This document shows, in pieces, positions 6,945-14,957 of a stretch of 46,741 nt of DNA. The translations under genes and the position numbers were made by a program. The notes under the pieces are model-generated. The model saw only the letters and a list, made by a program, of their open reading frames with translations, was not told the DNA's origin and did not search any database. Source of the DNA: Flavobacteriaceae bacterium (lineage in GTDB: Bacteria > Bacteroidota > Bacteroidia > Flavobacteriales > Flavobacteriaceae). Each line of letters begins with the position of its first letter. Position 1 is the first letter of the stretch. The DNA lies in the NCBI GenBank assembly GCA_029248405.1, contig JAQWJJ010000013.1:1-46741 (forward strand), given 5' to 3'.

Positions 6945-7613
6945 ATGCGTTCTTTTTTGGCCAAATACAAACGTTTTGCCCTGGTGATGACCCTGTTGTC
7001 GGTGGTCATTATTGCTGCCATTAACCATGCGCTCACGCCTCAGAAAACGCTCAAGATTTATCAGCCGCATGATGTCAACCCAGAGATGGTCGACACCACC
7101 ATTCAATTTGTCAAAAAATACCACACCATCGCCGATTTCACATTCACCAACCAAAATGGCGATACCATCACACAAGACACGTTCAAAGACCGCATTTACA
7201 TCGCTGATTTTTTCTTCACGACCTGCGCCACGATTTGCCCCATCATGACTGGGCACATGGTGAAGTTACAAGACGAATTGCAGGATGATCCGCAAGTCAT
7301 GTTGCTGTCTCATACGGTCACTCCAGAGACCGATGATGTCGCGCGGCTCAATAAGTATGCCGCACAGAAGGGTGTCGATGCCCGCAAATGGCATTTGGTC
7401 ACTGGCGACAAAAAAGCCATTTATGATATGGCCCGAAAGTCTTATCTCGCCGCAAAGGATCAGCCCTACAATGACTATGATTTGGTCCATACCGAGAATT
7501 TTGTTTTGGTCGACACCAAGCGGCGCATCAGGGGCTTTTACGACGGCACCGATCCCGAAGCTATAGAACAACTTCTAGAAGACCTCGCGGTCCTCAAAAA
7601 AGAAGGGCAGTAG
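6945..7613 (+). CDS. SCO1/SenC family copper chaperone/thioredoxin-like protein
   Basis: A protein of 222 residues from the ATG at 6945. An N-terminal membrane anchor (about 11-28) leads into a thioredoxin fold with the SCO copper motif CATIC (Cys94 and Cys98, followed by Pro) and the third ligand His182 (VHTENF). The family delivers copper to the CuA site of cytochrome c oxidase, or acts as a periplasmic thiol reductase. The reading frame stays open upstream to a TTG at 6897, but that start would include the promoter and would add an unlikely leader. No oxidase genes are adjacent; the next genes are feoA and feoB. Confidence 0.9.
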   Translation: MRSFLAKYKRFALVMTLLSVVIIAAINHALTPQKTLKIYQPHDVNPEMVDTTIQFVKKYHTIADFTFTNQNGDTITQDTFKDRIYIADFFFTTCATICPIMTGHMVKLQDELQDDPQVMLLSHTVTPETDDVARLNKYAAQKGVDARKWHLVTGDKKAIYDMARKSYLAAKDQPYNDYDLVHTENFVLVDTKRRIRGFYDGTDPEAIEQLLEDLAVLKKEGQ

Positions 7614-7639
7614 TCTTTTTTTTACCTCCGTAAATTCGC

Positions 7640-7647
7640 TACATTTG
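7640..7647 (+). promoter_or_regulatory. feoA -7 box (TACATTTG)
   Basis: An exact TAnnTTTG match 29 bp before the feoA ATG at 7677. It supports that start over a TTG at 7650 and suggests feoAB has its own promoter rather than reading through from the SCO gene. Confidence 0.65.
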
Positions 7648-7676
7648 CCTTGTTTAAAATCAATCTAAATAACTTG

Positions 7677-7901
7677 ATGACCACTATTGCCGCACTAAAA
7701 AAAGGGGAAACTGGTATTATTCGAGATGTACAACTCGATCAGATTCCTCTCAAACTGCTCGAAATGGGTTGTTTGCCAGGCAATGAGGTCACTTTGGTAC
7801 AGACGGCGCCTTTTAATGATCCGTTGTACCTCAACATCAATGGCAGTCATTTGGCGATTCGCAAAGAGGTCGCCGCTCAGATTTTTATCGATATCGTATA
7901 G
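7677..7901 (+). CDS. feoA: FeoA ferrous iron transport accessory protein
   Basis: A protein of 74 residues from the ATG at 7677, the usual length for FeoA. It is an SH3-like beta-barrel protein with the family pattern: Leu-rich start, GETGIIRDV turn, LKLLEMGCLPGNEVTLV core and a closing LAIRKEVAAQI segment. It is cytoplasmic and assists FeoB. The stop is 3 bp before the feoB ATG, so the two are translated from one message. Confidence 0.93.
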   Translation: MTTIAALKKGETGIIRDVQLDQIPLKLLEMGCLPGNEVTLVQTAPFNDPLYLNINGSHLAIRKEVAAQIFIDIV

Positions 7902-7904
7902 GAT

Positions 7905-10004
7905 ATGGCACAACAGATCCAAGTCGCACTGATCGGAAACCCCAATACGGGCAAAACTTCTGTATTCAACCGACTCACTGGTCTGCATCAGAAAGTCGGT
8001 AATTATCCTGGCATTACCGTAGAAAAAAAGGAAGGCATTTGCAGCTTGTCACGAGGCAAGAAGGCTCATGTTTTGGATTTGCCCGGAACCTACAGCCTCA
8101 ACGCTTCTTCTATAGACGAAAATCAGGTCATTGAACTCCTGCTCAACAAAAACGATAAGGATTATCCAGATGTTGCCGTGGTGGTTTGTGAGGTCGAAAA
8201 CCTCAAACGCAATTTGTTGTTGTTCACACAGATCAAAGACCTCAAGATCCCAACCATTTTGGCCATAAACATGGTCGACCGAATGGACCGCAAGGCGATA
8301 AGCCTCGATGTGCCTGCTCTAGAAAAAGCCTTTAAAACCAAAGTGGTGTTGATCAGTTCGCGCAAGAATCAAGGGTTCGATGCTTTGAAATTGGCCATTG
8401 AGCAGCACAAATTACTCAGCATACAGCAGTGCTTGGACATGACGGTGATCGCTCCGGAGTATTTTGATCGTTTGCGCCGCGCTTACCCCAACCAAGATGT
8501 TTATAAATTGTGGTTGGTCATCACTCAGGATGTCAATTTCGGAAAACTTGACCGAACCGGTGAGGCAGCGAGTCCTACCTTCCAAACCGAATCCATACAC
8601 ACGCTCAAAGCACTCCAACAAAAAGAGACCATCAAACGATATCAGTTCATCAACCAGGTACTCAAAACTGCTCTAGTGATCGACAAATCTAAAGCCAAAG
8701 ATTTCAGAAGCCGCCTAGACCGCGTGTTGACCCACCCAAAATGGGGCTATGTCATATTCTTTGCAGTTTTGATGCTCATGTTCCAAGCGATTTTTGATTG
8801 GAGCAGTTATCCTATGGATCTGATTGATGTCACCTTTGCCCAAATGAGTGAATGGATCAAACAGAGTATGCCTGCGGGTGATTTTACCAATCTGATCGCA
8901 GAAGGGGTCGTCCCAGGACTCGGCGGTATTGTGATCTTTATCCCCCAGATAGCTTTTTTGTTTTTGTTTATTGCAGTCTTAGAAGAGACCGGTTATATGA
9001 GCCGTGTGGTCTTTTTGATGGACAGGATCATGCGTCGATTTGGCTTGAGTGGCAAAAGTGTTGTGCCGCTAGTTTCGGGCACGGCCTGTGCGATTCCTGC
9101 AATCATGGCCACGCGCAATATAGAGAATTGGAAAGAACGGCTGATCACAATTTTGGTCACGCCATTCACGACCTGTTCTGCGCGTCTGCCGGTGTACCTG
9201 ATCATCATCTCATTGATCATTCCTGAGTATCGTGTGCTGGGTGTTTTTTCTGTTCAAGGACTGACATTGACCTTGCTTTATTTCTTAGGATTTGCGTCCG
9301 CAATTTTTTCGGCTTTTCTTTTGGATAGATTTCTTAAAGTGCCGTCGCGCTCCTTTTTTGTGATTGAAATGCCCAATTATAAAGTCCCTATCCTCAAGAA
9401 TGTTGTGGTGACCATGGTCGAAAAAACCAAAGCCTTTGTCTTTGGTGCTGGAAAAATAATTTTGGCGATTTCGATTATTTTGTGGGTTTTGGCGTCATAC
9501 GGACCGGGAGATTTTAACCGGGCAGAAGAAATCGTCGCTGCCGAGCAGCTTCAAAGCGATGCCCCAACTCAAGAGGCCGAATTGGCTGTTGCCGCTTTTA
9601 AATTAGAGCATTCCTATATTGGTATTTTGGGCAAAGGCCTAGAGCCGCTTGTCGCTCCATTGGGTTACGATTGGAAAATCGGCATTGCGATTGTGAGTTC
9701 GTTTGTGGCACGTGAAGTATTCGTCGGAACCTTAGCGACCATTTATAGTGTGGGTAATGACAACGAAGAAACCATTCGCAACCGTATGGCTGCTGAGATC
9801 AATCCAGTCTCGGGTGGCGCACGTTTTAATTTTGCTAGTGGGGTGTCGTTATTATTGTTTTATGCTTTTGCCATGCAGTGCATGAGTACTTTGGCCGTGG
9901 TACGTCGTGAGACCAATAGTTGGAAATGGCCTCTGTATCAATTGATTTTTATGAGTATCTTAGCCTATATAGTTGCTTTGGCAGCGTATCAAGTTTTAAA
10001 TTAA
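7905..10004 (+). CDS. feoB: FeoB ferrous iron transporter
   Basis: A 699-residue inner-membrane Fe(II) uptake protein. The N-terminal G domain shows G1 GNPNTGKT (11-18), G3 DLPG (58-61), G4 NMVD (122-125) and a G5-like SSRKNQG. A helical linker region follows, then the membrane part with two Gate-type segments; GTACAIPAIMATRNI and TCSARLPVY are the conserved pore motifs. The length is in the normal range and the gene is intact. It is preceded by feoA (3 bp) and followed 5 bp later by a small Cys-rich membrane protein. Confidence 0.97.
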   Translation: MAQQIQVALIGNPNTGKTSVFNRLTGLHQKVGNYPGITVEKKEGICSLSRGKKAHVLDLPGTYSLNASSIDENQVIELLLNKNDKDYPDVAVVVCEVENLKRNLLLFTQIKDLKIPTILAINMVDRMDRKAISLDVPALEKAFKTKVVLISSRKNQGFDALKLAIEQHKLLSIQQCLDMTVIAPEYFDRLRRAYPNQDVYKLWLVITQDVNFGKLDRTGEAASPTFQTESIHTLKALQQKETIKRYQFINQVLKTALVIDKSKAKDFRSRLDRVLTHPKWGYVIFFAVLMLMFQAIFDWSSYPMDLIDVTFAQMSEWIKQSMPAGDFTNLIAEGVVPGLGGIVIFIPQIAFLFLFIAVLEETGYMSRVVFLMDRIMRRFGLSGKSVVPLVSGTACAIPAIMATRNIENWKERLITILVTPFTTCSARLPVYLIIISLIIPEYRVLGVFSVQGLTLTLLYFLGFASAIFSAFLLDRFLKVPSRSFFVIEMPNYKVPILKNVVVTMVEKTKAFVFGAGKIILAISIILWVLASYGPGDFNRAEEIVAAEQLQSDAPTQEAELAVAAFKLEHSYIGILGKGLEPLVAPLGYDWKIGIAIVSSFVAREVFVGTLATIYSVGNDNEETIRNRMAAEINPVSGGARFNFASGVSLLLFYAFAMQCMSTLAVVRRETNSWKWPLYQLIFMSILAYIVALAAYQVLN

Positions 10005-10009
10005 GCTTT

Positions 10010-10168
10010 ATGCAAACTTTTTTAGTCGTGATTACCTTTTTGCTGGCCCTGGGTTTCTTGTTACAGAAATTCGTTTGGGCGCCAGCTTTCGCGGCACGCA
10101 AAAAATCTCCAGGCACATTAGACGGCGGCAAGACCAAATGTGGTGCCAACAATTGCCAATGCCATTAA
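10010..10168 (+). CDS. small FeoB-associated Cys-rich membrane protein
   Basis: A protein of 52 residues starting 5 bp after the feoB stop. A single membrane segment (about 3-22) is followed by a basic stretch and a C-terminal tail with three cysteines and a final His (CGANNCQCH). Small proteins of this layout often follow feoB in Bacteroidota and other phyla and are called FeoB-associated Cys-rich proteins; a role in iron handling at the cytoplasmic pore is assumed, not shown. The ATG at 10010 is chosen because the frame upstream overlaps feoB. Confidence 0.75.
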   Translation: MQTFLVVITFLLALGFLLQKFVWAPAFAARKKSPGTLDGGKTKCGANNCQCH

Positions 10169-10171
10169 ATC

Positions 10172-10188
10172 GGGCTTAACCTAAGCCC
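10172..10188. terminator. hairpin between convergent feo and ZIP genes
   Basis: GGGCTTA (10172-10178) and TAAGCCC (10182-10188) form a perfect 7-bp stem with a 3-nt loop. It overlaps the stop codon of the minus-strand ZIP gene and lies 3 bp after the feo operon stop. There is no U tract, so its use as a bidirectional terminator is tentative. Confidence 0.45.
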
Positions 10189-10997
10189 ACATCCAAAACC
10201 ATCATCACAATGAAACCACCAATAAAGCCCATTGTGGCAATGTCGGTATGGTCGTCTATTTGTGTTTCTGGGACCACCTCTTCGATCACTACAAATATCA
10301 TGGCGCCTGCCGCAAAGGCCAGGGCATAGGGCAAAATGGGCTGAAAGGTCATGACCGCCACAGCACCTAAAACGGCGGCAACTGGTTCGACAAGGGCCGA
10401 AGCTTGTCCAAACATAAAGCTCTTGAGGCGACTCATTCCGGTGCGGCGCAAAGGCATAGAAACGGCAATTCCTTCTGGCAAATTTTGAATGCCAATACCA
10501 AGCGCCAAGGCTACGGCAGCAGCTATTGAAGCCCCTTCAAAACCTGCTGCTGCGCCACCAAATAGGACGCCGATCGCAAGACCTTCAGGGATGTTGTGCA
10601 ATGTGATGGCCAGGGTGAGCAGAGTCGCTCTGTGCCAAGGCGTTTTGATGCCTTCTTTCTCACTTTCTTTAAAGTTGATGTGCAGGTGCGGAAGAATTTT
10701 GTCCAAAACAAAGATGAACAAAGCCCCCAGAAAAAAACCTATGGCCGAGGGCCATACTTTCGCAAAGCCTGCGCCTGGACTCATTTCGATCCCGGGCGCC
10801 AAGAGACTCCAAAAGCTTGCCGCAACCATGATGCCGCCCGTAAAGCCCAGCATCCCATCCAAGACGGCCCTGTTCATGGTTTTAAACAAAAACACGGACG
10901 AGGCGCCAATAGCCGTAAGTCCCCATGTAAACAATGAGGCATATAGGGCGGCCATTACTGGGTCAATACTCTCGAAATAGGCAATAATAGATTCCAT
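10176..10997 (-). CDS. ZIP family divalent metal transporter (ZupT-like)
   Basis: A 273-residue polytopic inner-membrane protein with about eight membrane segments. The ZIP metal-site motifs are present in TM4 (HNIPEG) and TM5 (QNLPEG), with a His-containing loop (LPHLHINF) before them. The family takes up Zn(II), Fe(II) or Mn(II) and specificity cannot be read from sequence. It is the third gene of a minus-strand run behind an Mn/Fe-type regulator and an outer-membrane protein, which favours Mn or Fe import. Confidence 0.9.
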   Translation of the reverse strand: MESIIAYFESIDPVMAALYASLFTWGLTAIGASSVFLFKTMNRAVLDGMLGFTGGIMVAASFWSLLAPGIEMSPGAGFAKVWPSAIGFFLGALFIFVLDKILPHLHINFKESEKEGIKTPWHRATLLTLAITLHNIPEGLAIGVLFGGAAAGFEGASIAAAVALALGIGIQNLPEGIAVSMPLRRTGMSRLKSFMFGQASALVEPVAAVLGAVAVMTFQPILPYALAFAAGAMIFVVIEEVVPETQIDDHTDIATMGFIGGFIVMMVLDVGLG

Positions 10998-11007
10998 AAA
11001 TCTGGGT

Positions 11008-11781
11008 TTATTTTGAAAATTTATAACTCACCCCCGCGCTAATGAGCAGGTCTTGTCCTTGGGTAATGCTTTGGCCAACCGTGAGGTCGTATTGCAATGA
11101 TCCGTTGGCCAAATAGGTGAAACCAGCATCCCAAAAGTGATGGGCAGAGGCCAATTCTGGAGCATCGCCATAGAGCTCGCCATACACGCCAATGGTGTCA
11201 TTAAGGGCATAGCCATAGGCGATCGTATAGACATAGGCCATGCCGATTTGGCCTTCTGCCCATTGACCACCAAAATTATAGGCCAGAGAGGATCGTTCGC
11301 TCAGCGTGTGGCCTACGGCAAATCTAAAATCACTTGTCGTGCCTTGCGGTCTTAGAGATTCCGGTGCAGAAAAGGGGAGGTATAAGTGACCCAAAAAGCC
11401 AATTTCTGGACGACGTCCATCTTCGTGGGCAATATTTATTTTGACCCCAGCGAGCATTGGCGAGAAGCCTTCTGTTTTGAGATCAGTCGCGCTGCTGCGG
11501 TTTTGCTCATAATTCCAGCCTAGGCGCAGCTCCAGGCGATCCAGAAGACCATAGCGCAAAAGAGTGGTGTTATACCCTAATGTCTCAAGGGTTGTCGCGT
11601 CTTGCTCAAATGTCGTGTAATAGCCTCCAGTTTCAATTTGGATATAGCCAGGCTCTACTGTGTTGGGTGATTCTGTAGCGTCAGGACGGTCAGTAATGAT
11701 GGGGAACTCAATGGAGTCTTGTGCCCAGAGGCCTATTGGACTCAGGCAAATGGCCAGGCATAATTTATAGAGATTGGACAT
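11008..11781 (-). CDS. outer-membrane protein of the 'transporter/MetA-pathway' beta-barrel type
   Basis: A protein of 257 residues. A signal peptide (about 1-20, ending WAQ) is followed by a conserved N-terminal block (ITDRPDATESPNTVEPG, then QIETG) typical of the outer-membrane family annotated as 'putative MetA-pathway of phenol degradation / transporter'. The remainder is made of amphipathic strands with aromatic ends, closing with VSYKFSK. Its function is unknown. The gene overlaps the regulator gene by 17 bp and precedes the ZIP transporter by 10 bp. A role as the outer-membrane route for the metal the ZIP protein imports is a reasonable inference. Confidence 0.75.
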   Translation of the reverse strand: MSNLYKLCLAICLSPIGLWAQDSIEFPIITDRPDATESPNTVEPGYIQIETGGYYTTFEQDATTLETLGYNTTLLRYGLLDRLELRLGWNYEQNRSSATDLKTEGFSPMLAGVKINIAHEDGRRPEIGFLGHLYLPFSAPESLRPQGTTSDFRFAVGHTLSERSSLAYNFGGQWAEGQIGMAYVYTIAYGYALNDTIGVYGELYGDAPELASAHHFWDAGFTYLANGSLQYDLTVGQSITQGQDLLISAGVSYKFSK

Positions 11782-12421
11782 AAAGGTTGTTGGTTATGGT
11801 TGATGAAAAATAATGTGTCTCATGGTTGACCTCTACCGTCATTGAACCATCAAAGGGCTCCAGCGCAATGACCTTAATGAAGGCACCGAGACTGATGTTT
11901 TTTTGGTTGAGGTATTTCAAGAAATCATCGTTGGCATCCTTGATGCTCACCAAAATTGATTCTTGATCGTTTTGCTGCGTCGACAATAGGGCTTTTTCCA
12001 CTTGGTGTATTTGCCCATTTTTATCCGGTATTGGGTCGCCATGGGGGTCCCTTCTGGGGTGACCCAAAAAGGCATCTAGCTTTTCGACAAGAAGTGGAGC
12101 ATGGACATGCTCTAACTGCTCTGCGATGTCGTGGACTTGATCCCAGCTAAAGCCAAGGGTTTTGACCAAAAAAACCTCCCAGAGCCGGTGTTTGCGCACC
12201 ACATGCGCGGCCAGTTGATAACCGTCTGTGCTCAAAAGAGCGCCCTTATATTTCACGTAATCCACAAGGCCCTTTTCGCTCAGTTTCTGCAGCATATCAG
12301 TAGCAGACGAGGGCTTGGTGTCTAGACGCTGGGCTAATGAGGAAGTGCTGACTCCTTTACTCGCCTTTTGTTGCAAGTAGAATAAAGCCTTGATGTAATT
12401 TTCTTCAGAGGAGGTCAACAT
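11765..12421 (-). CDS. DtxR/MntR-family metal-dependent repressor
   Basis: A protein of 218 residues. The N-terminal winged helix (about 1-65) has the family pattern SSLAQRLDTKPSSATDMLQKL. The dimer domain carries candidate ligands His78, Glu82 and His97 (site 1), and Glu101, Glu104 and His105 (site 2, motif EQLEH). A Glu rather than Cys at the DtxR-Cys102 position is the pattern of Mn-responsive MntR. The C-terminal 70 residues form an SH3/FeoA-like domain. It heads the operon with the outer-membrane protein and ZIP gene. A TTTTAG-N6-CTAAAA palindrome in its promoter suggests autorepression. An Fe response is not excluded. Confidence 0.88.
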   Translation of the reverse strand: MLTSSEENYIKALFYLQQKASKGVSTSSLAQRLDTKPSSATDMLQKLSEKGLVDYVKYKGALLSTDGYQLAAHVVRKHRLWEVFLVKTLGFSWDQVHDIAEQLEHVHAPLLVEKLDAFLGHPRRDPHGDPIPDKNGQIHQVEKALLSTQQNDQESILVSIKDANDDFLKYLNQKNISLGAFIKVIALEPFDGSMTVEVNHETHYFSSTITNNLYVQSL

Positions 12422-12425
12422 CCGA

Positions 12426-12458
12426 CAAAGATAAATATTATTTTAGATGAAACTAAAA
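12426..12458 (-). promoter_or_regulatory. promoter and operator of the regulator-OMP-ZIP operon
   Basis: The minus strand has the -7 box TATCTTTG (12426-12433) only 4 bp before the ATG at 12421, so the transcript is leaderless or nearly so. Directly upstream a perfect TTTTAG (12441-12446), N6, CTAAAA (12453-12458) inverted repeat lies between the -33 and -7 positions. That is the right place and shape for a DtxR/MntR-type operator. Confidence 0.75.
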
Positions 12459-12804
12459 ATTTATTTATAAATACACATAATGGCATGATTCATCATTTTC
12501 ATCATAAATTATGGATTTTTTGCATCATTTACGGCTGATAATGATTCATTTTCATAAATTTTGAGCGGTTTATGACCGTTTTTGCGGTCATTAAATCCAT
12601 TGAATATACTCTTGAATCGGATTAATCTGCGCAAGCAATGGGCTTTTTTTGGTGGCGGACATTGGAGTGGGGCAACAGGCATGCGCCAAAAATTCAAAAA
12701 GCGTATGTTTTGGTTAAAAATGGTCATAAATGGCGTCATAAAGGACCAAAATCAACAAAAACAGCTTCGTTTTGCCCATTTATGCGATAAACAAGCGAAT
12801 GGAC
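12459..12804. other. gene-free stretch with direct repeats and a hairpin
   Basis: No convincing gene. Two related stretches, ATGATTCATCATTTTCAT (12485-12502) and ATGATTCATTTTCAT (12541-12555), each run on into CATAAATT. A perfect hairpin ATGACCG/CGGTCAT (12572-12591, 6-nt loop) follows. Near 12720-12740 the motif GTCATAAA recurs. A 76-codon minus-strand frame here shows no recognisable domain. Confidence 0.4.
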
Positions 12805-13536
12805 CTAAAGGCCACGCTCTTTCTGAATTTGCTCGTATGCTTCGCGAACGTTTCTGAATTTTTCTTCAGCACCTTTTCGATAGGCTTCGTCCATGTGTTG
12901 GAGCTTGTCTGGGTGATACTTTTTGACCATACTGCGGTAGGCCTTTTTGACCTCGTCGTCCGAGGCCTTGGGATCAATCTCCAAAATGGTGTAAGGTCGA
13001 TCGGGTTGCTGGAAGAACATGGCCTTGATGCTCTCAAAATCTCGAGATTGAATGTTCAAGAGTTGGGCAATGCGCAAAATGGTGCTGACTTCTGTGTCGC
13101 TCACGTGGCCATCTGCGTTGGCGATACTGAACAAAAAGTGCAAGACTTGCAGTCTCGATTCGTAGCGCAGTACTTGTTTAAAGGTTTGGCAAATATCATT
13201 GGGGGAGACCCCTGTTTTTTTGACCTCTTCATTAAAAGTTTTGAAGGCGGCATTAGCGCGTTCTTGACCATAGGCCGTGATGAAATAGCGGCGCACAAAA
13301 TCTAATTCGCTTTGTTGGACTTTGCCGTCGGCTTTGATCACCAGAGAGGCTAGTGACAGGAGTTTGAGCTCAAAATCGGCAGGTGGAGAAGCGGTATTTC
13401 CAAAAAATCTGCCCGTGCTTTGGTATGATTTGCCCGCATTCATATTGTCGATGATGCTGCCGATGACAAACCCCAAAATCGCCCCTGGCCAGCGAAAAAA
13501 CGAAAGTCCCAAGAGACCTAAAAACCATCTGATCAT
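12805..13536 (-). CDS. TerB/DnaJ-domain protein (DjlA-like co-chaperone)
   Basis: A protein of 243 residues. A hydrophobic N-terminus with Gly-rich turns (about 1-30) is probably a membrane anchor. A TerB-like helical domain (about 53-165, with KADGKVQQSE and NADGHVSDTE acidic motifs) follows, then a C-terminal J domain (about 178-243) with the diagnostic HPD tripeptide. This order is that of DjlA, an inner-membrane J protein that recruits DnaK. It is a single gene with its own TATCTTTG box at 13565-13572. Confidence 0.88.
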   Translation of the reverse strand: MIRWFLGLLGLSFFRWPGAILGFVIGSIIDNMNAGKSYQSTGRFFGNTASPPADFELKLLSLASLVIKADGKVQQSELDFVRRYFITAYGQERANAAFKTFNEEVKKTGVSPNDICQTFKQVLRYESRLQVLHFLFSIANADGHVSDTEVSTILRIAQLLNIQSRDFESIKAMFFQQPDRPYTILEIDPKASDDEVKKAYRSMVKKYHPDKLQHMDEAYRKGAEEKFRNVREAYEQIQKERGL

Positions 13537-13564
13537 GTGATGTTATTGCATATTGATGTGGGGC

Positions 13565-13572
13565 CAAAGATA
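13565..13572 (-). promoter_or_regulatory. -7 box (TATCTTTG) of the TerB/DnaJ gene
   Basis: An exact TAnnTTTG match on the minus strand, 28 bp before the start codon. Confidence 0.6.
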
Positions 13573-13628
13573 GACAATTCGGCAAAAAGCGTGTGTCCAA
13601 TTCCCCTGCGAATAAGGTAAATTTTGGT

Positions 13629-13636
13629 TATCTTTG
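13629..13636 (+). promoter_or_regulatory. -7 box (TATCTTTG) of the bacilliredoxin gene
   Basis: An exact TAnnTTTG match on the plus strand, 33 bp before the ATG at 13670. It is divergent from the box at 13565-13572. Confidence 0.65.
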
Positions 13637-13669
13637 CCTCAAAATTGTTACACCTTAAAAGCATAAATT

Positions 13670-14080
13670 ATGTATCCAGCAGAATTGGTTCAACCCATGC
13701 GTGAAGATTTAACCCTCTTTGGCTTTTCAGAATTATTAACTGCAGACCAAGTCGATGAAGCGGTCCATCGCGATGGAACTGTTTTAGTTGTGGTCAATTC
13801 CGTTTGTGGTTGTGCTGCGGCCAACGCCCGCCCTGGGGCTAAGATGTCTTTAGACAACCAAAAGAAGCCAGACCACCTAGTCACTGTTTTTGCGGGTGTT
13901 GATTTCGAAGCTGTCGATGCGGCAAGAGCCATGATGGTTCCTTTTCCTCCAAGCTCACCTTGTATGGCTTTGTTCAAAGATGGTGAATTAGTTCACATGC
14001 TTGAGCGCCATCATATTGAAGGACGCAGTGCCGGACTTATCGCCGAAAACCTCAAGAGCGCGTATAACGATTTTTGTTGA
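13670..14080 (+). CDS. BrxA/BrxB family bacilliredoxin
   Basis: A 136-residue cytoplasmic thioredoxin-fold protein of the YphP/YqiW (DUF1094) family. The active site CGC (Cys46 and Cys48) sits in the usual setting VVVNSVCGCAAANARP, and the PSSPCMALF segment contains the conserved cis-Pro region. In Firmicutes the family removes bacillithiol from protein thiols. Some Bacteroidota make bacillithiol, so this role is plausible but not shown here. It is a single gene, convergent with the crotonase gene. Confidence 0.93.
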   Translation: MYPAELVQPMREDLTLFGFSELLTADQVDEAVHRDGTVLVVVNSVCGCAAANARPGAKMSLDNQKKPDHLVTVFAGVDFEAVDAARAMMVPFPPSSPCMALFKDGELVHMLERHHIEGRSAGLIAENLKSAYNDFC

Positions 14081-14126
14081 TTTATTGTGGCATAGGAGCG
14101 GGCGCCCAAGTACAGTCTAAAAGTAT

Positions 14127-14912
14127 TTAAGCACCTTTAAAATTGGCTTTTCTTTTCTCAAGAAAGGCGGAGGTGCCTTCTTTAAAATCTGCGGTGGCAA
14201 AACAAGCGCCAAAGGCCATTTTTTCGTGGGCATAGCCGTCTTTTTTAGGATCACTACCAGCAGAAACACTAGCGATGGCATGTGCGATGGCGATCGGCGC
14301 GTTTCTCTTTATTTTCTGGGCCAGCTTCATGGTCGTCGGCAGCAGTTCGTCTGCGGGCACGACACTATTGACAAGGCCAATTGCACAGGCGTGCTGCGCC
14401 TCAATCATCCCTGCAGAGCAGATGAGTTCCAAAGCACGACCTTTACCCACTAGTTCGGGAAGCCTTTGGGTCCCTCCATATCCCGGAATGACACCAAGAG
14501 AAACTTCTGGCAAACCCATTTTGGCGTCATCTGACGCAATCCGCATATGCGCTGCCATGGCCAGCTCTAATCCCCCACCTAAGGCGTAACCATTAATGGC
14601 GGCGATAACAGGAGTGCTGCAATTGGCCACGCGATCAAATAGGTCGGCTTGCCCTTGAGTGGCTAGTGCCTGCCCTTGTTCTTGACTAAAATGGGCAAAT
14701 TCACTAATATCCGCACCAGCGATAAAAGCTTTGTTGCCGCTTCCGGTAATGACGATCACTCTTACTGAGACCGCCGAATCAGCCTCTTCGATAGCACGAC
14801 TGAGTTCTTGAATGGTGTCCTTGTTCAGGGCATTGAGTTTTTCGGGTCTATTGATCGTGATCAGGCAAATCCCGTCTTGGTCGTCAATTAATAAATTGTG
14901 ATAGTGGCTCAT
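14127..14912 (-). CDS. enoyl-CoA hydratase/crotonase family protein
   Basis: A 261-residue cytoplasmic crotonase. The first oxyanion-hole segment is FIAGADISEF; the second is GYALGGGLELAMAAHMRIAS. Both catalytic glutamates are present (GGGLELA and MGLPEVSLG), as expected for a true hydratase that adds water to trans-2-enoyl-CoA in fatty-acid or amino-acid breakdown. The C-terminal helix has the usual F-x-E-K-R-K end. It has a TATCTTTA -7-like box (14942-14949). A 10-bp sequence is repeated directly around its start codon. Confidence 0.9.
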   Translation of the reverse strand: MSHYHNLLIDDQDGICLITINRPEKLNALNKDTIQELSRAIEEADSAVSVRVIVITGSGNKAFIAGADISEFAHFSQEQGQALATQGQADLFDRVANCSTPVIAAINGYALGGGLELAMAAHMRIASDDAKMGLPEVSLGVIPGYGGTQRLPELVGKGRALELICSAGMIEAQHACAIGLVNSVVPADELLPTTMKLAQKIKRNAPIAIAHAIASVSAGSDPKKDGYAHEKMAFGACFATADFKEGTSAFLEKRKANFKGA

Positions 14913-14935
14913 TGGATTGGACTCTATTGGATTGG
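14911..14935. repeat. 10-bp direct repeat in the crotonase 5' region
   Basis: ATTGGATTGG occurs at 14911-14920 and 14926-14935, five bases apart. On the minus strand this places CCAATCCAAT twice in the leader, the second copy running into the ATG. Confidence 0.7.
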
Positions 14936-14957
14936 GTGGTCTAAAGATATTAAAACC

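Noticed and set aside
12509..12739. 76-codon minus-strand frame in the gene-free stretch
   Set aside because: No recognisable domain, low-complexity composition, no promoter box, and repeats lie within it.
12772..13305. 177-codon plus-strand frame opposite the TerB/DnaJ gene
   Set aside because: The minus-strand protein has a J domain with HPD and TerB motifs; the plus frame shows none.
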